The notes under the pieces are model-generated. The model was not told the origin of the DNA and made no database searches. It was given only the letters and a program-made list of their open reading frames with translations. The position numbers and the translations under genes were made by a program. From the NCBI GenBank assembly GCA_032881465.1, contig CP126168.1, forward strand, positions 2,542,001 through 2,606,000: a stretch of 64,000 bases of DNA. The letters are read 5' to 3'. Each line of letters opens with the position of its first letter. The stretch's first letter is position 1. This stretch comes from Parvibaculaceae bacterium PLY_AMNH_Bact1. Its GTDB lineage: Bacteria; Pseudomonadota; Alphaproteobacteria; Parvibaculales; Parvibaculaceae. Positions 33,531 through 42,980 of the stretch are shown piece by piece.

Positions 33531-34751
33531 TCACTCAGATATCTCTGGTCCATGTGCTCTGATCATTGCGACGGCCAAGAGCGCTCCAGTGAGCGCGAGC
33601 GCACCCAGGAAGAGAAATGCACTCCACTCGCCGCCATAAGAAATAGCAATACCTGCAATCGCCGGAATGGCGATACCTCCACACATACCCATCCCCACCA
33701 GCAGGCTTGAAAGCCTGGGGGACGCCACCATCGGCCGGGCGAGCCATGCAAACATGTTTGGAAAAATTAACGAAATGGCCGCTCCGGACAAAACAAAAGC
33801 ATAAGGCGCTGCTTGCTTATCAAACGTGAGCAGCAGGCAAACGCCCCCGACCAAGAGACCTGCGGACACCAATCGCCCAGGACGCACAAAAAGGCTGATC
33901 CCCACAGCAACTAACCGCATGCAGGTAAACGCAACATAGAAAAGAGAGGTAAATACGGCCGCCTCCGCTTCGCCCATGCCTTGAGCAACGAGAACTGTAG
34001 CACCCCAGCCAACCGCAGAAATCTCGATCCCGACACCCAAGGTCATCAGCAACAGAATCAAGCGGTAGCGCCGGAACAAGACCGACAGATCCTCACCGCG
34101 ATCGCTCACCTCAGGTCCGCGATCATCACTGAGAAGTGCAAAGGGCAGGATCGCCAAGGCAACTAGAAAGATCGCAAAAAAGGCTGTTTCGGGGCGACCG
34201 CTGAACCATACCAGAAGCAGCGGCGCGCCGATTGCTCCCACGCCAAACACAGCATTCAACAAATTGAGAACAACAGGAGACCGGTCACCGAAGGAAGCCG
34301 CAGCGAAGCCGTTAAAACCGACCGTCAGCAATCCATACCCGCACCCGTTAAAAGCAGCACCTATGAGCGCAACTTCCCAGGATGTAGTCGATGAAATCGC
34401 CGCAGTCCCAACAAGAATACTTGTAATCCCCGCCGCAGGGCGCCAGCGCAAAAAAAAGGCAGGCAGACGAAGCGCCAACACAGAGACCCCAATGCACGCC
34501 CCAACCCAGTGGGCGCTCAAGATAAGCCCGGCTGCCCCCGGCCCCAAGTCAAAGCCCCGTTCAAATGCTGGCAGAGAAGGGCCAAACAGCGCCTGGGCAA
34601 TGCCGATCAACGAAAAGGCAAAAAACCCAGTACCGAGTGTCAGTGCTTTCCAGGAACCAGACACAGCAGACTTTTTCCCACTCTCTGAGGTGAAAGACAG
34701 ATTCTGCTGGCTTAACAAACATGCAACCCAGCTTAACGCCTTGTTTTGCAT
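33531..34751 (-). CDS. MFS transporter
   Basis: 406-aa protein with about 12 predicted membrane helices beginning at residue ~38 (LTLGTGFFAFSLIGIAQALF) and a polar N-terminal extension. A Gly-rich GAGLFG-like pattern occurs in helix 1 (IAQALFGPSLPAFE), and a cytoplasmic loop with DDRGPEVSDRGED separates the two six-helix halves. It resembles the FucP/YfcJ-like major facilitators. Substrate unknown. Confidence 0.85.
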   Translation of the reverse strand: MQNKALSWVACLLSQQNLSFTSESGKKSAVSGSWKALTLGTGFFAFSLIGIAQALFGPSLPAFERGFDLGPGAAGLILSAHWVGACIGVSVLALRLPAFFLRWRPAAGITSILVGTAAISSTTSWEVALIGAAFNGCGYGLLTVGFNGFAAASFGDRSPVVLNLLNAVFGVGAIGAPLLLVWFSGRPETAFFAIFLVALAILPFALLSDDRGPEVSDRGEDLSVLFRRYRLILLLMTLGVGIEISAVGWGATVLVAQGMGEAEAAVFTSLFYVAFTCMRLVAVGISLFVRPGRLVSAGLLVGGVCLLLTFDKQAAPYAFVLSGAAISLIFPNMFAWLARPMVASPRLSSLLVGMGMCGGIAIPAIAGIAISYGGEWSAFLFLGALALTGALLAVAMIRAHGPEISE

Positions 34752-34852
34752 AATCTTTCTGATTGCACCAGTAACGAGAGCGTTAAACTTTCGGAAATCT
34801 GCGAACTCTAGAGTTCACCTAAGGTAGGGGATACAAAGTCTAGGAGTCAGCA

Positions 34853-35458
34853 ATGGACAAAGAGCAGCAAATCCAGCTGGGTGAGATACTGGTAAAACAC
34901 TGGAAATCGCTCTTCTCTTGCCACTGCATACCCTCCGCCGGAAAGTTTAAGCCTGACGCTAGTCTGAAAGACATCTTACCGCACATCCTGATCCTCGAAG
35001 TCGACTCAAGCGACATCAAACTAAGCCTCTTGGGTCCAGGTCACGACGGCAGATTTCCAATCAATCCAACAGGCCTCTCTTATCTGGAGACGCTTCCGCC
35101 AGAACGACGGTACCCAACCATGCTTCGGGTGCAGGCTATGCTTCAGCATAAGTGTGGTGCACGGCTGGAGTTCGAAGAAAGAACAGATGACGGCAGCTTA
35201 GCGTCAACACTTTTAACAGTTGTGCCCTTTGCACCAGACACCGACCGCAGTGCCTGCTTGGTCGCGGTAGCACCACCAGACACAAAAGCCGGTGAAGATG
35301 CAGCGAACTCAACACCATTCCTAGGACGCCCCCTAAAGAACTTTGACTATCTGGATCTCGGATTTGGCGTGCCATCGCCAATTGTCGAAAAGATTATGGG
35401 CGTCGAAGCCCCCTCGCCAGACCTAAAATGGCCGGACCTTAAATCTCTGGTCGAATGA
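34853..35458 (+). CDS. PAS_5-type domain protein
   Basis: 201-aa cytoplasmic protein of the PAS_5 family (alphaproteobacterial PAS-like proteins, formerly DUF1457). Domain cues: FKPDASLKDILPHILILEVD, SLLGPGHDGRFP and the FEERTDDGSLASTLLTVVP strand. No HTH, kinase or GGDEF domain. Ligand unknown. It sits alone between a leftward MFS gene and a MAPEG gene. Confidence 0.72.
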   Translation: MDKEQQIQLGEILVKHWKSLFSCHCIPSAGKFKPDASLKDILPHILILEVDSSDIKLSLLGPGHDGRFPINPTGLSYLETLPPERRYPTMLRVQAMLQHKCGARLEFEERTDDGSLASTLLTVVPFAPDTDRSACLVAVAPPDTKAGEDAANSTPFLGRPLKNFDYLDLGFGVPSPIVEKIMGVEAPSPDLKWPDLKSLVE

Positions 35459-35573
35459 TTGGTATCAGCAGACCCGCACCACCTTGCATAGAGACCAATG
35501 AAAATGTTTGCTGACGGGCCCTCACCACTTAGGATGGGGTATTGAATCGCATCCAATCAAAGGCTGGCTCAGC

Positions 35574-35981
35574 ATGGACTTCACCTACCCACTCTCAGGC
35601 ATTGTTACTGTAGTCACCCTTTTCATCTACATGTGGATGGCGGTCCAAGTTGGAAAATCCCGCGGAAAGCATGACGTTCCAGCCCCTCAGAACACCGGAC
35701 CCGACGAATTTCTCCGTGCGCTCCGAGTTCACGAGAACACAGTGGAAGGGCTCCTCCTGTTTCTCCCCGCACTTTGGATGTTTGCACTGACATTTGGCGA
35801 TCTGTGGGCTGGCGTGATCGGCCTCTTCTATCCGGTCGGCCGTATCATATATGCGCAAGGCTATTATCAGGCGGCGGACAAGAGAAGCCGTGGTTTTATG
35901 ATTGGCCTCGTCTCTACATTTATCCTCCTAATTGGCAGCCTGATCGGGTTTGTCCTCGCCGCCGCAAACCTGTACCTATAG
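35574..35981 (+). CDS. MAPEG family membrane protein
   Basis: 135-aa protein with four membrane helices, including VTVVTLFIYMWMAVQVGKSRG and GFMIGLVSTFILLIGSLI (each read in parts). The family motif RVHENTVEGLLLFLPA matches the MAPEG glutathione-binding helix (R-x-H-x-N-x-x-E). Likely a eicosanoid/glutathione-type MAPEG enzyme of the inner membrane; the substrate is unknown. The ATG at 35574 gives the standard family length. Confidence 0.88.
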   Translation: MDFTYPLSGIVTVVTLFIYMWMAVQVGKSRGKHDVPAPQNTGPDEFLRALRVHENTVEGLLLFLPALWMFALTFGDLWAGVIGLFYPVGRIIYAQGYYQAADKRSRGFMIGLVSTFILLIGSLIGFVLAAANLYL

Positions 35982-36043
35982 TCAGCTCAAAGCACCACAA
36001 TTGGCGGAAATGCGGCGATTTCCGCAGCGATCAATCTCGATAT

Positions 36044-36085
36044 ATGGTTTGTCAGATTTGTTCAGACATTTTTGTTACAAACCAT
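36044..36085. promoter_or_regulatory. Inverted ATGGTTTGT/ACAAACCAT repeats upstream of desaturase
   Basis: ATGGTTTGT at 36044-36052 and ACAAACCAT at 36077-36085, arms 9 bp, gap 24 bp, with a third GGTTTGT at 36091-36097. They lie 60-100 bp before the desaturase start and may bind a regulator. No known motif assigned. Confidence 0.35.
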
Positions 36086-36142
36086 GAATAGGTTTGTCGA
36101 AGCTGCCTATGTAAAACCCCTTCAAAAGAGTTAGGGACCCTG

Positions 36143-37162
36143 TTGCAGAAATCAGTTCCTGAAGCGAGCGAGCTTATCAAGAAAGATTGGCTCAAGACCC
36201 TCGCCAAATACCGTGTCCCCAGTCACAGGCGTAGCCTATTCGAACTTAGCGTCACTGCTCTTCCTTTCGTCGCTCTCTGGGGAGCAGCATGGTGGGCGCT
36301 ATCTGTAAGCTACTGGCTGGCGTTTGGGCTCAGTATTGCTGCAGGCCTTTTTCTCCTCCGGCTTTTCTTGATCCAACATGATTGCGGTCACGGCGCTTTC
36401 TTCCGAACGAAATGGGCCAACGACTGGGTTGGAAGGGCGCTTGGCGTCCTTACGCTTACGCCTTACGACGTTTGGGCTCGCAGCCACACCATCCATCACG
36501 GAACATCCGGCAATCTTTCGAAACGCGGCACAGGAGATATCGACACCCTGACTGTTCGCGAATATCTGGCACTCCCAAGGTGGCGACAGGTTTTGTATCG
36601 CCTCTACAGACACCCTCTGGTCATGTTCGGAGTAGGCCCAGCCTACATCTACTATGTCCGCAATCGGTTACCGCTTGGGTTCATGCGATCAGGGCCTCGA
36701 TATTGGGTCAGCGCCATGGGCACCAATGTCGTCACGGCATTGTTTGTTGCACTCGCAATCTATGCAGTGGGTCTTGGTCCGTTCTTGCTTGTCTACCTGC
36801 CGACCACATTATTGGCGGCCTCCATCGGTATTTGGCTATTCTATGTTCAACACCAGTTCGAAGATACTTTCTGGGCTGAGACGGATGATTGGTCACTCAA
36901 TGACGCTGCCCTCACCGGAAGTTCGCATTTCGACCTTCCGCCGGGATTCCGTTGGATCACCGCCAACATCGGCATGCATCATGTGCACCATTTCAGCAGC
37001 CGCATTCCCTATTACCGTCTGCCAGCTGTGCTGCGCGATTACCCAGAGCTTGCAGATGTAAGACGTCTTACATTTCTACAGAGCTTCGCCTGCCTGAGGC
37101 TTCGCCTATGGGATGAGCAAAAGCAGCGTTTGGTTCCTTTTTCGGCACTCCGGGCGACCTAA
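36143..37162 (+). CDS. Fatty acid desaturase
   Basis: 339-aa membrane enzyme that introduces a double bond into acyl chains of lipids. The three diiron His boxes are complete: H79DCGH83, H115TIHH119 and HHVHH (279-283), with membrane helices at residues ~36-75 and ~190-235. It resembles delta-12/omega-6-type bacterial desaturases (PF00487). The best start is TTG at 36143; no in-frame ATG occurs until well past the first His box. The upstream region has paired GGTTTGT repeats. Confidence 0.92.
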   Translation: MQKSVPEASELIKKDWLKTLAKYRVPSHRRSLFELSVTALPFVALWGAAWWALSVSYWLAFGLSIAAGLFLLRLFLIQHDCGHGAFFRTKWANDWVGRALGVLTLTPYDVWARSHTIHHGTSGNLSKRGTGDIDTLTVREYLALPRWRQVLYRLYRHPLVMFGVGPAYIYYVRNRLPLGFMRSGPRYWVSAMGTNVVTALFVALAIYAVGLGPFLLVYLPTTLLAASIGIWLFYVQHQFEDTFWAETDDWSLNDAALTGSSHFDLPPGFRWITANIGMHHVHHFSSRIPYYRLPAVLRDYPELADVRRLTFLQSFACLRLRLWDEQKQRLVPFSALRAT

Positions 37163-37381
37163 ACCGTCTGCAGATGAGTGCCACGGACCCTACACCCGCA
37201 GACAGTCCACGCTACCTTGTGCAAGCTGGTGCAGTGGCACACTCTCATCGGCTGCAGCAACACATACTGAAATACCTGGAAAAACCAGCATGCGCAGCCT
37301 ACCTTCAGTCGGCCCGTCTCATCGCCGCCAGACATACGCCACTACTTTCTTGTGTCTGAGCAAACAGGTTGTTTACGCACC

Positions 37382-38854
37382 ATGCAAAACACATTTATGA
37401 AACCAAGTATTCTAGCAAGCACCATATGTCTGTTTGCGGGCAGCCTTTTAGGCTCAGGTGTTTCCGCTGAACCTGTGCCATCAGAAGCCCAAAAACCAAC
37501 AGCGACTCAAGAAACAACGGCGATAGCGTCCGATGCTGCATCTGCAAAAAATGTCATTCTGATCATTGGCGATGGCATGGACGACCATCAGATCACCATC
37601 GCGCGCAATTACCTGGCGGGCGTAACCGGTCGACTGAGCCTCGACACGATGGCACGCAGAAGCATTGCCCAGGTGTTGACCGTCTCCAATATGCAGCCTG
37701 ATTTACCAGTTTACGTTGCTGACTCAGCCAACAGTGCCACGTCAATTGCGACGGGAACCGTAACAAGCCGCGGACGCATAGCAACAAGCGCCGGGTTAGA
37801 TGAGGACCTGACAACCATCGTTGAAATGGCGAGTGAGGCGGGAATAAAAACAGGCTTGGTGAGCACCGCCAGCGTCACCGATGCAACCATCGCCGCCTTC
37901 TATGCCCATATCAGCCTGCGCGTATGCGAAAATCCCTCCATGATGCGTGATGCCTTACTCTTTGACCGTATACCGATCGATTGCTCACCTGACATGAAGG
38001 AAAATGGCGGCTTGGGGTCAATCTCGGAACAATTGGTTAGCTCAAAGCTGGACCTGGCTCTAGGAGGCGGTGCCAAACACTTTGAACCGCTCATGGAAAG
38101 CACAACAATTTCTGTCATCGACGCGGCCAAAGCCGCTGGCTTTCAAATCCTCACCAGTATCGACGAACTCAATTCAGCCTCCCCAGATACCAGATGGCTA
38201 GGCCTCTTCGGGCCCAATACCCTGCCAACAAGACTGCAAGGCGAAGGCGGACGTTCCGCTGAAAGGCCCCTGCCCTCTTTCATGAACCGCGTTCACTGGA
38301 GTCAGGGTGAGGTCACCCTGCCAGAACCAACAACATGTGAAGAAAACCCCGAATTCGTTGGAACGCCAAGTCTAAAACTAATGACAGACCGGGCTCTCGA
38401 TCACCTCAATCATCAGAGTCCAAAAGGCTTTTTTCTGATGGTCGAGTCTGCATCTATCGACAAGCAGTCACATCTTCGTAACGCGTGTGGCAGCATCGGC
38501 GAGGTCGCCCAATTGGAAGAAGCGCTTCAGAGTGCTTTGAGTTTCGCAGACAAAAACCCTGAAACGCTGATCATCGTAACAGCAGACCATGGACAGGCAG
38601 CGCAACTGGTCCCAACAGAAAGCCTGTTTGATGCCTTCGGGCTCCCGGTCTACACGCCCGGGCAAGTCATGCGTATCCGCACGCCAGAGGGCGCTCTCAT
38701 GACCGTCAATTATGCGACAAACAGTTTCTTATCGGAAGAACATACCGGCGTCAGCGTCCCTGTGCTTACCAACAGTACAGAGCCTTTCCCGACAATGCTA
38801 ACGCAGCCGGGCCTATTCGACATCATGGTCCAACATTTGGGCCTGCCCAACTAA
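37382..38854 (+). CDS. Alkaline phosphatase (PhoA-type)
   Basis: 490-aa periplasmic phosphomonoesterase. Signal peptide inside residues ~6-29 (STICLFAGSLLGSGVSA cleavage region). Metal and catalytic residues: GDGMDD, nucleophile in VADSANSATSIATG (DS corresponds to Asp101-Ser102 of E. coli PhoA), ESASIDKQSH, TADHGQ and EEHTG. Two ATGs, 37382 and 37397, are possible starts. No Pho box was identified upstream. The gene is followed by the remnant of an autotransporter barrel. Confidence 0.9.
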   Translation: MQNTFMKPSILASTICLFAGSLLGSGVSAEPVPSEAQKPTATQETTAIASDAASAKNVILIIGDGMDDHQITIARNYLAGVTGRLSLDTMARRSIAQVLTVSNMQPDLPVYVADSANSATSIATGTVTSRGRIATSAGLDEDLTTIVEMASEAGIKTGLVSTASVTDATIAAFYAHISLRVCENPSMMRDALLFDRIPIDCSPDMKENGGLGSISEQLVSSKLDLALGGGAKHFEPLMESTTISVIDAAKAAGFQILTSIDELNSASPDTRWLGLFGPNTLPTRLQGEGGRSAERPLPSFMNRVHWSQGEVTLPEPTTCEENPEFVGTPSLKLMTDRALDHLNHQSPKGFFLMVESASIDKQSHLRNACGSIGEVAQLEEALQSALSFADKNPETLIIVTADHGQAAQLVPTESLFDAFGLPVYTPGQVMRIRTPEGALMTVNYATNSFLSEEHTGVSVPVLTNSTEPFPTMLTQPGLFDIMVQHLGLPN

Positions 38855-38901
38855 GTGACTTTCTAGCCAGCTTGCCTCTTTCGTACGCGACGAGGTCTTT
38901 C

Positions 38902-39042
38902 TCAGAACTGATATCTGATCGCCGCGGTGAGAGAGTGCTCTTGATAATCGGTCTGGAACTCCCCGTCATAAAGGAAGCGGACGGAGAACTGATCATCCAT
39001 CTCATAGGTGAGACCGACGCCCGTCGCGAACAATAGCAGCTC
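38902..39042 (-). pseudogene. C-terminal remnant of an autotransporter beta-barrel protein
   Basis: The last ~46 codons of a frame ending at 38902 read FATGVGLTYEMDDQFSV then DGEFQTDYQEHSLTAAIRYQF (read in parts). This is the terminal hairpin of a type Va autotransporter barrel, with the alternating aromatic pattern and C-terminal Phe needed for BAM recognition. No plausible start, signal peptide or passenger precedes it; the frame runs into the start of the response regulator gene. I read it as debris from a deleted gene. Confidence 0.45.
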
Positions 39043-39111
39043 CGATAGAATCTCGATAAGCTTCAACATGTTCGTTGAAAAGACACCTCCAGCAGACGCC
39101 GGCACCAAGTA

Positions 39112-39774
39112 ATGTCAAAGAAGATCAACATAGCCCTCGTTGACGACCATCAAATGTTCTTGGACGGCCTCAGAGAAGTTATCAACTCCCTGAGCCCAGA
39201 CTATGTCTGCGAGAGCTATGCATCTCCGCGTGAAACCATTGCTGAAATCGAGAGTGGCCGCACCTTCGACCTCATCGTGTCAGATTTTGTGATGGAGGAA
39301 ATGAACGGCCTTGCCCTTATCCTCGCCCTGAAAGCGCGCCGGTGTCAGGCCCCTGTTTTGATCGTGTCTGGAATAGACACATTGCCGCCAGTTGAAAAAG
39401 TGCTGCAAAACGGTGCCATGGGTTTTGTTCCAAAATCCGCACCGACAGAAGTGCTTGGTCGAGCAATCTCAGCCGCCCTTAAAGGTGAGGTATTTCTGCC
39501 GCCAGAATTGTGGACCGTGATGGAAGCCAGCACAACTTCACCACAAGCGGTCGATGCTCAACCACCCACGGAGGCCGAGCCACTAATCGGCCCGCGTCAA
39601 ATGGAAGTGCTAAGGCTCGTCGCTGAAGGGTACCCAAACAAACGCATTTCAGATGTGCTTGCCATAAGTGAGAACACCGTCAAGACACACGTTAAACAGA
39701 TTTTTCGCCAACTCAATGTGACGCGTCGCACAGCTTGCGTCAGCAAAGCACAAACACTTGGTCTCCTTGATTAG
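39112..39774 (+). CDS. LuxR family response regulator
   Basis: 220-aa regulator. Receiver domain: LVDDHQMFLDG, phospho-acceptor Asp58 in LIVSDFVMEEMNG, and FVPKSAP. C-terminal LuxR HTH: GPRQMEVLRLVAEGYPNKRI, then SDVLAISENTVKTHVKQIFR. It is convergent with a hybrid histidine kinase 15 bp away, a likely cognate or functional partner. It lies next to an alkaline phosphatase gene and a barrel remnant. Confidence 0.93.
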   Translation: MSKKINIALVDDHQMFLDGLREVINSLSPDYVCESYASPRETIAEIESGRTFDLIVSDFVMEEMNGLALILALKARRCQAPVLIVSGIDTLPPVEKVLQNGAMGFVPKSAPTEVLGRAISAALKGEVFLPPELWTVMEASTTSPQAVDAQPPTEAEPLIGPRQMEVLRLVAEGYPNKRISDVLAISENTVKTHVKQIFRQLNVTRRTACVSKAQTLGLLD

Positions 39775-39788
39775 AGAGTTCTTTGCAG

Positions 39789-41663
39789 CTATTTGGGGCT
39801 CCGGCCGGCTAGAGCTTTGCGTTCTGCTATCTCAGCCAGAAGACTTTGGACCATAGACGGCTCAACTGGCTTATGAAGCAGTTTGACATTTGGTATCAAA
39901 AAATCTGCAGGGGCTGCAGCAATGTCGCCGGTCATAAGAACAACGGGGATATCCTCGTTGAGTTCATCTCGAATGCGCTCGACCACATCCATTCCTGTCT
40001 CGGCACCGCGTAAACGCCGATCAATCAGAAGAACATCTGGCGTTATCTGATCGTGACTTAAGAGACCGATCGCATCCTCACCACTGCCAGCCGAAAGAAC
40101 CTGACAGCCCCAGCTCGAAAGCAGCGTCGTCATGCCCGATCGAATGGCGTCCTCGTCATCCACGATCAGAACACATAAATCACTCACGACAGGAGACCGG
40201 TCTTGCCATCGCTCTTCGCGGCCAACCTCGCCAACCTGCACCGTCTTGGCAAGGGGGACACCCAGGCGAAAAACTGTCCCGTTGCCTTGAGTTGACCGAA
40301 GGGACAGATCAATTTTCAGAAGATTTGCCAATCTTCGGACGATCGACAGGCCTAAACCCAGCCCTTTCTCCCGGTTCCGTTCCCTGTTTCCCAACTGTAC
40401 ATACTCGTTGAAAACCTGATCCTGCTTATCGTGAGGGATGCCACAACCCGTATCTGCGATGAGGACCTCAATTTCTTTCGGGTGCGCCGTGACGGAAATC
40501 GCAACACGGCCTCCTGCGTCCGTGAATTTAATCGCGTTTGAAAGAAGGTTGCGGACAATGCGTGCAAACAAGGTCGGGTCCGTTTGCGCAAGAATTGAAC
40601 CACACTCTATGTTGAGGTCTACTCCCTTTTCTTCTGCAACAGCGCTGAACTCTCCGGCGACCCGGCCCGTGATGGCACCTAGATCAAGGGTTCGCTGGTC
40701 TGCAACAATAGCGCCGGCGTCCAGCCGCGACACGTCAACCAGGCCATCAAGAAGGTTTCCCAGGCCACGCCAACTGTCTTCAATCTTTGCGAGCAATTCG
40801 AGTTGAGCTGGCTGAGTTAGCTTGTCTCTCAGTGCGGCAATAAAAAAACCCTGGGCATGTAGAGGCTGAGCAAGATCATGGCTGGTGGCCGCCAAGAACC
40901 GTGTTTTGTCGTCACTGACCTTTTGGAGTTCATCTCGTTGAACACGCAATTGTTCCGTCAGGGCTTTGTTCTGTCGCACAGCAATGGCATCGCGCGTTGC
41001 CAGTTCAACACGGGCACTGGACGACATAAAAAAGGCATATCCCAGCAAAACACCAACGCCAGACGCCGACACCGGCCAAGGCGCGCCAAGCAACATGAAA
41101 AAACCGTAGGGCAGCATCACAAAGGTTGCGAGGCCGACATAAGAACGACGATAGGCTGATTGCGGCGAGACGCCGCCCAATGTGATTCCGAGAACCATCA
41201 TACTTGTGGTAAAAACGCTAAGAACATCATCGACATTCGTCAGAAGAATGGAACCGAACCCCCAAGTGAGACCGGTAACGCTAGAGATCAGCGTGTGCCA
41301 CCAAAGATAGTCGCGAGCATTTTGGAGTGTGATGCCGGTAAACCGATAGCACGCTGGCTGCACCAATGTCATCGAGATCATAAACACTGAGGCACAAAAC
41401 CACGTCACGACGCTAGAAACCGGCACCGTAAAGGTCAACATGGCGCAGTGCAGCAAAACAATCGCGAGAACGGCCAATGCCGATGAACGTGCGCGTTCAT
41501 AGAGCAGCTGAGCCTGTTGACACTCCAGGGTCGCGCTATCAAGCGACACCGAGTCAGTATCAGCAACCTCCGCCAACTCGCCTCCTTCTACATGCTTGGC
41601 TAAAATCTCCCGCCGCAACATGACCGGTTCAGATGACAAGGTCAAACCAGTCGGATTTGGCAA
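39789..41663 (-). CDS. Hybrid sensor histidine kinase with receiver domain
   Basis: 624-aa membrane kinase. Six or so N-terminal membrane helices (residues ~60-215) form an integral sensor with little periplasmic sequence. Then HisKA with H262 in AATSHDLAQPLHAQ, HATPase (NLLSNAIKFTDAGG; ADTGCGIPHD; KGLGLGLSIVRR) and a C-terminal receiver (LIVDDEDAIRSG, phospho-Asp in LLIDRRLRG). The H-box SHDLAQPL marks the HWE-unlike HisKA seen with SHDLxQPL kinases that pair with LuxR regulators. Convergent with such a regulator gene. Confidence 0.93.
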   Translation of the reverse strand: MPNPTGLTLSSEPVMLRREILAKHVEGGELAEVADTDSVSLDSATLECQQAQLLYERARSSALAVLAIVLLHCAMLTFTVPVSSVVTWFCASVFMISMTLVQPACYRFTGITLQNARDYLWWHTLISSVTGLTWGFGSILLTNVDDVLSVFTTSMMVLGITLGGVSPQSAYRRSYVGLATFVMLPYGFFMLLGAPWPVSASGVGVLLGYAFFMSSSARVELATRDAIAVRQNKALTEQLRVQRDELQKVSDDKTRFLAATSHDLAQPLHAQGFFIAALRDKLTQPAQLELLAKIEDSWRGLGNLLDGLVDVSRLDAGAIVADQRTLDLGAITGRVAGEFSAVAEEKGVDLNIECGSILAQTDPTLFARIVRNLLSNAIKFTDAGGRVAISVTAHPKEIEVLIADTGCGIPHDKQDQVFNEYVQLGNRERNREKGLGLGLSIVRRLANLLKIDLSLRSTQGNGTVFRLGVPLAKTVQVGEVGREERWQDRSPVVSDLCVLIVDDEDAIRSGMTTLLSSWGCQVLSAGSGEDAIGLLSHDQITPDVLLIDRRLRGAETGMDVVERIRDELNEDIPVVLMTGDIAAAPADFLIPNVKLLHKPVEPSMVQSLLAEIAERKALAGRSPK

Positions 41664-41784
41664 ACACCAGCGAGGGAGAGATCCACTTTTCTACCTCACA
41701 AGCATCAGTTTGATTTTTCTATAAATCCGTATTGTCTCAATGTCCGCCATCCTTCCGCACCAAATGCTGGGAGATCCGCCCTTC

Positions 41785-42573
41785 TTACCGAAGAGCAAAG
41801 ACGATGGGTATGTGCGTCGAGAAGGGTGTAACGGGTGGTGCCGGGAACGGCGCAGATTTTTCCACCATACGCCTGGCCGCACGGTCGAGATGAAACGATC
41901 CAGAGGCATCAACAAGCTGAACCTCAGTAAGGTGGCCTTGCCTCCCAATCGTAATCTTCAGCATCGCTGTACCCTCTTCCCGTCGTCGGCGCGCTGCGGA
42001 GGGGTACGTGCGATTATTTTCAATGCGAGATCGGATCAAAGCAAGATATGCATCCCGCTGATCCCCGACTTCAGCATCTGCGGACCCAAGCCCTGCGGTC
42101 TGCGATGCTGCCCCTTCACCAAGGCTCGGTGTTCCGGCGCTCGACGCTCCAACCGGGTCACCATCACCGCGATCCCCGTCGGCCTGGTTCACGGGCACCT
42201 CTCTCTCGATGGATTCGCTCACACGTGGCACCTCGACAGGACGCCGAACGATGGGTGTGGACTGGACCACCCGCGGTGTCGGCGCGATTGTCTCCACGAC
42301 CGACTGAGGTTCTGATCGTGGTTCTACACGTGGCACCGGCGGGCGAGAACGTGTTTCAACTGCGGGCTCAAGCGCATCCTGTTGGAGGTAACCTGCGACA
42401 CCCGAACCACCTAGACTAACGCTCAGCTGACCGAGCACCTGACCACCGCCGCCACCTGTCGATGGCGGTGACAAGAAGAAAACAGCACCCAAAAAGACAT
42501 GCACCGCAAGCGCCAATAAAACGGCAGTCGGGACAAATCGACTAAGCAGGGGTGCTGGGTTGATCTTATCCAT
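41785..42573 (-). CDS. tonB: Energy transducer TonB
   Basis: Protein of about 262 aa. N-terminal membrane anchor near residues 10-35 (TAVLLALAVHVFLGAVFFL), a long Pro/Arg-rich periplasmic spacer (PPVPRVEPRSEPQ), and a C-terminal TonB domain (TAMLKITIGRQGHLTEVQLV; then DRAARRMVEKSAPFP). It couples inner-membrane proton flow to the outer-membrane receptor. A GTG at 42579 is an alternative start that overlaps the exbD stop. Last gene of the heme-uptake operon. Confidence 0.93.
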   Translation of the reverse strand: MDKINPAPLLSRFVPTAVLLALAVHVFLGAVFFLSPPSTGGGGGQVLGQLSVSLGGSGVAGYLQQDALEPAVETRSRPPVPRVEPRSEPQSVVETIAPTPRVVQSTPIVRRPVEVPRVSESIEREVPVNQADGDRGDGDPVGASSAGTPSLGEGAASQTAGLGSADAEVGDQRDAYLALIRSRIENNRTYPSAARRRREEGTAMLKITIGRQGHLTEVQLVDASGSFHLDRAARRMVEKSAPFPAPPVTPFSTHIPIVFALR

Positions 42574-42575
42574 CC

Positions 42576-42980
42576 TCACTTCCGCCCCAGCGTGACAATC
42601 CGCACTTCCTTGATGTCTGCATCTTCCGCGGACTGCAAAAGCCCAATGACCTGAACCGCAGGACTGCGTGCGTCAGCTCTTACTTCCAGAGTGCTCCCGC
42701 TCTGTCTAAGGCGATCCAGCAGCATGTCCAATTGACCTTGATTAAGACTACGCCCGTCTTGTAAGAGCCTACCATCCGCATTCATCGTTAGGATGACTGG
42801 ATGTTGCACATCCTCTTTGAGCTCAGCGGTTTCCGATAGCAACGGATCAAACTCAGGTGGCAATGGCTCTGCAAACGTGCCTGCCATCATGAATGCCAAA
42901 ACCAACAGCAAAACAATATTGATCAGTGGCAACGTGCCATCTGGCTTGTAGCCGGTCGCTCTGGCGCGCAACCTCTTCAT
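42576..42980 (-). CDS. ExbD-like protein with Asn in place of the membrane Asp
   Basis: 134-aa ExbD/TolR-family protein. The single membrane helix (PLINIVLLLVLAFMMAG) has Asn21 where ExbD/TolR have an essential Asp; the codon is AAT on the reverse strand at 42918-42920. The periplasmic domain (LTMNADGRLLQDGRSLN; VRADARSPAVQVI) is typical. It overlaps the preceding exbD gene by 4 bp and ends at the tonB start. It could form a mixed dimer with the other ExbD. Loss of the protonatable residue suggests a structural or regulatory role. Confidence 0.88.
   Translation of the reverse strand: MKRLRARATGYKPDGTLPLINIVLLLVLAFMMAGTFAEPLPPEFDPLLSETAELKEDVQHPVILTMNADGRLLQDGRSLNQGQLDMLLDRLRQSGSTLEVRADARSPAVQVIGLLQSAEDADIKEVRIVTLGRK

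Noticed and set aside
36004-36025. GCGGAAA/TTTCCGC hairpin after MAPEG gene as terminator
   Set aside because: No T run after the stem; not a rho-independent terminator.
37174-37359. Plus-strand 61-codon frame between desaturase and alkaline phosphatase
   Set aside because: Starts with ATG and could be a peptide, but no ribosome-binding site of note and no family; left unannotated.
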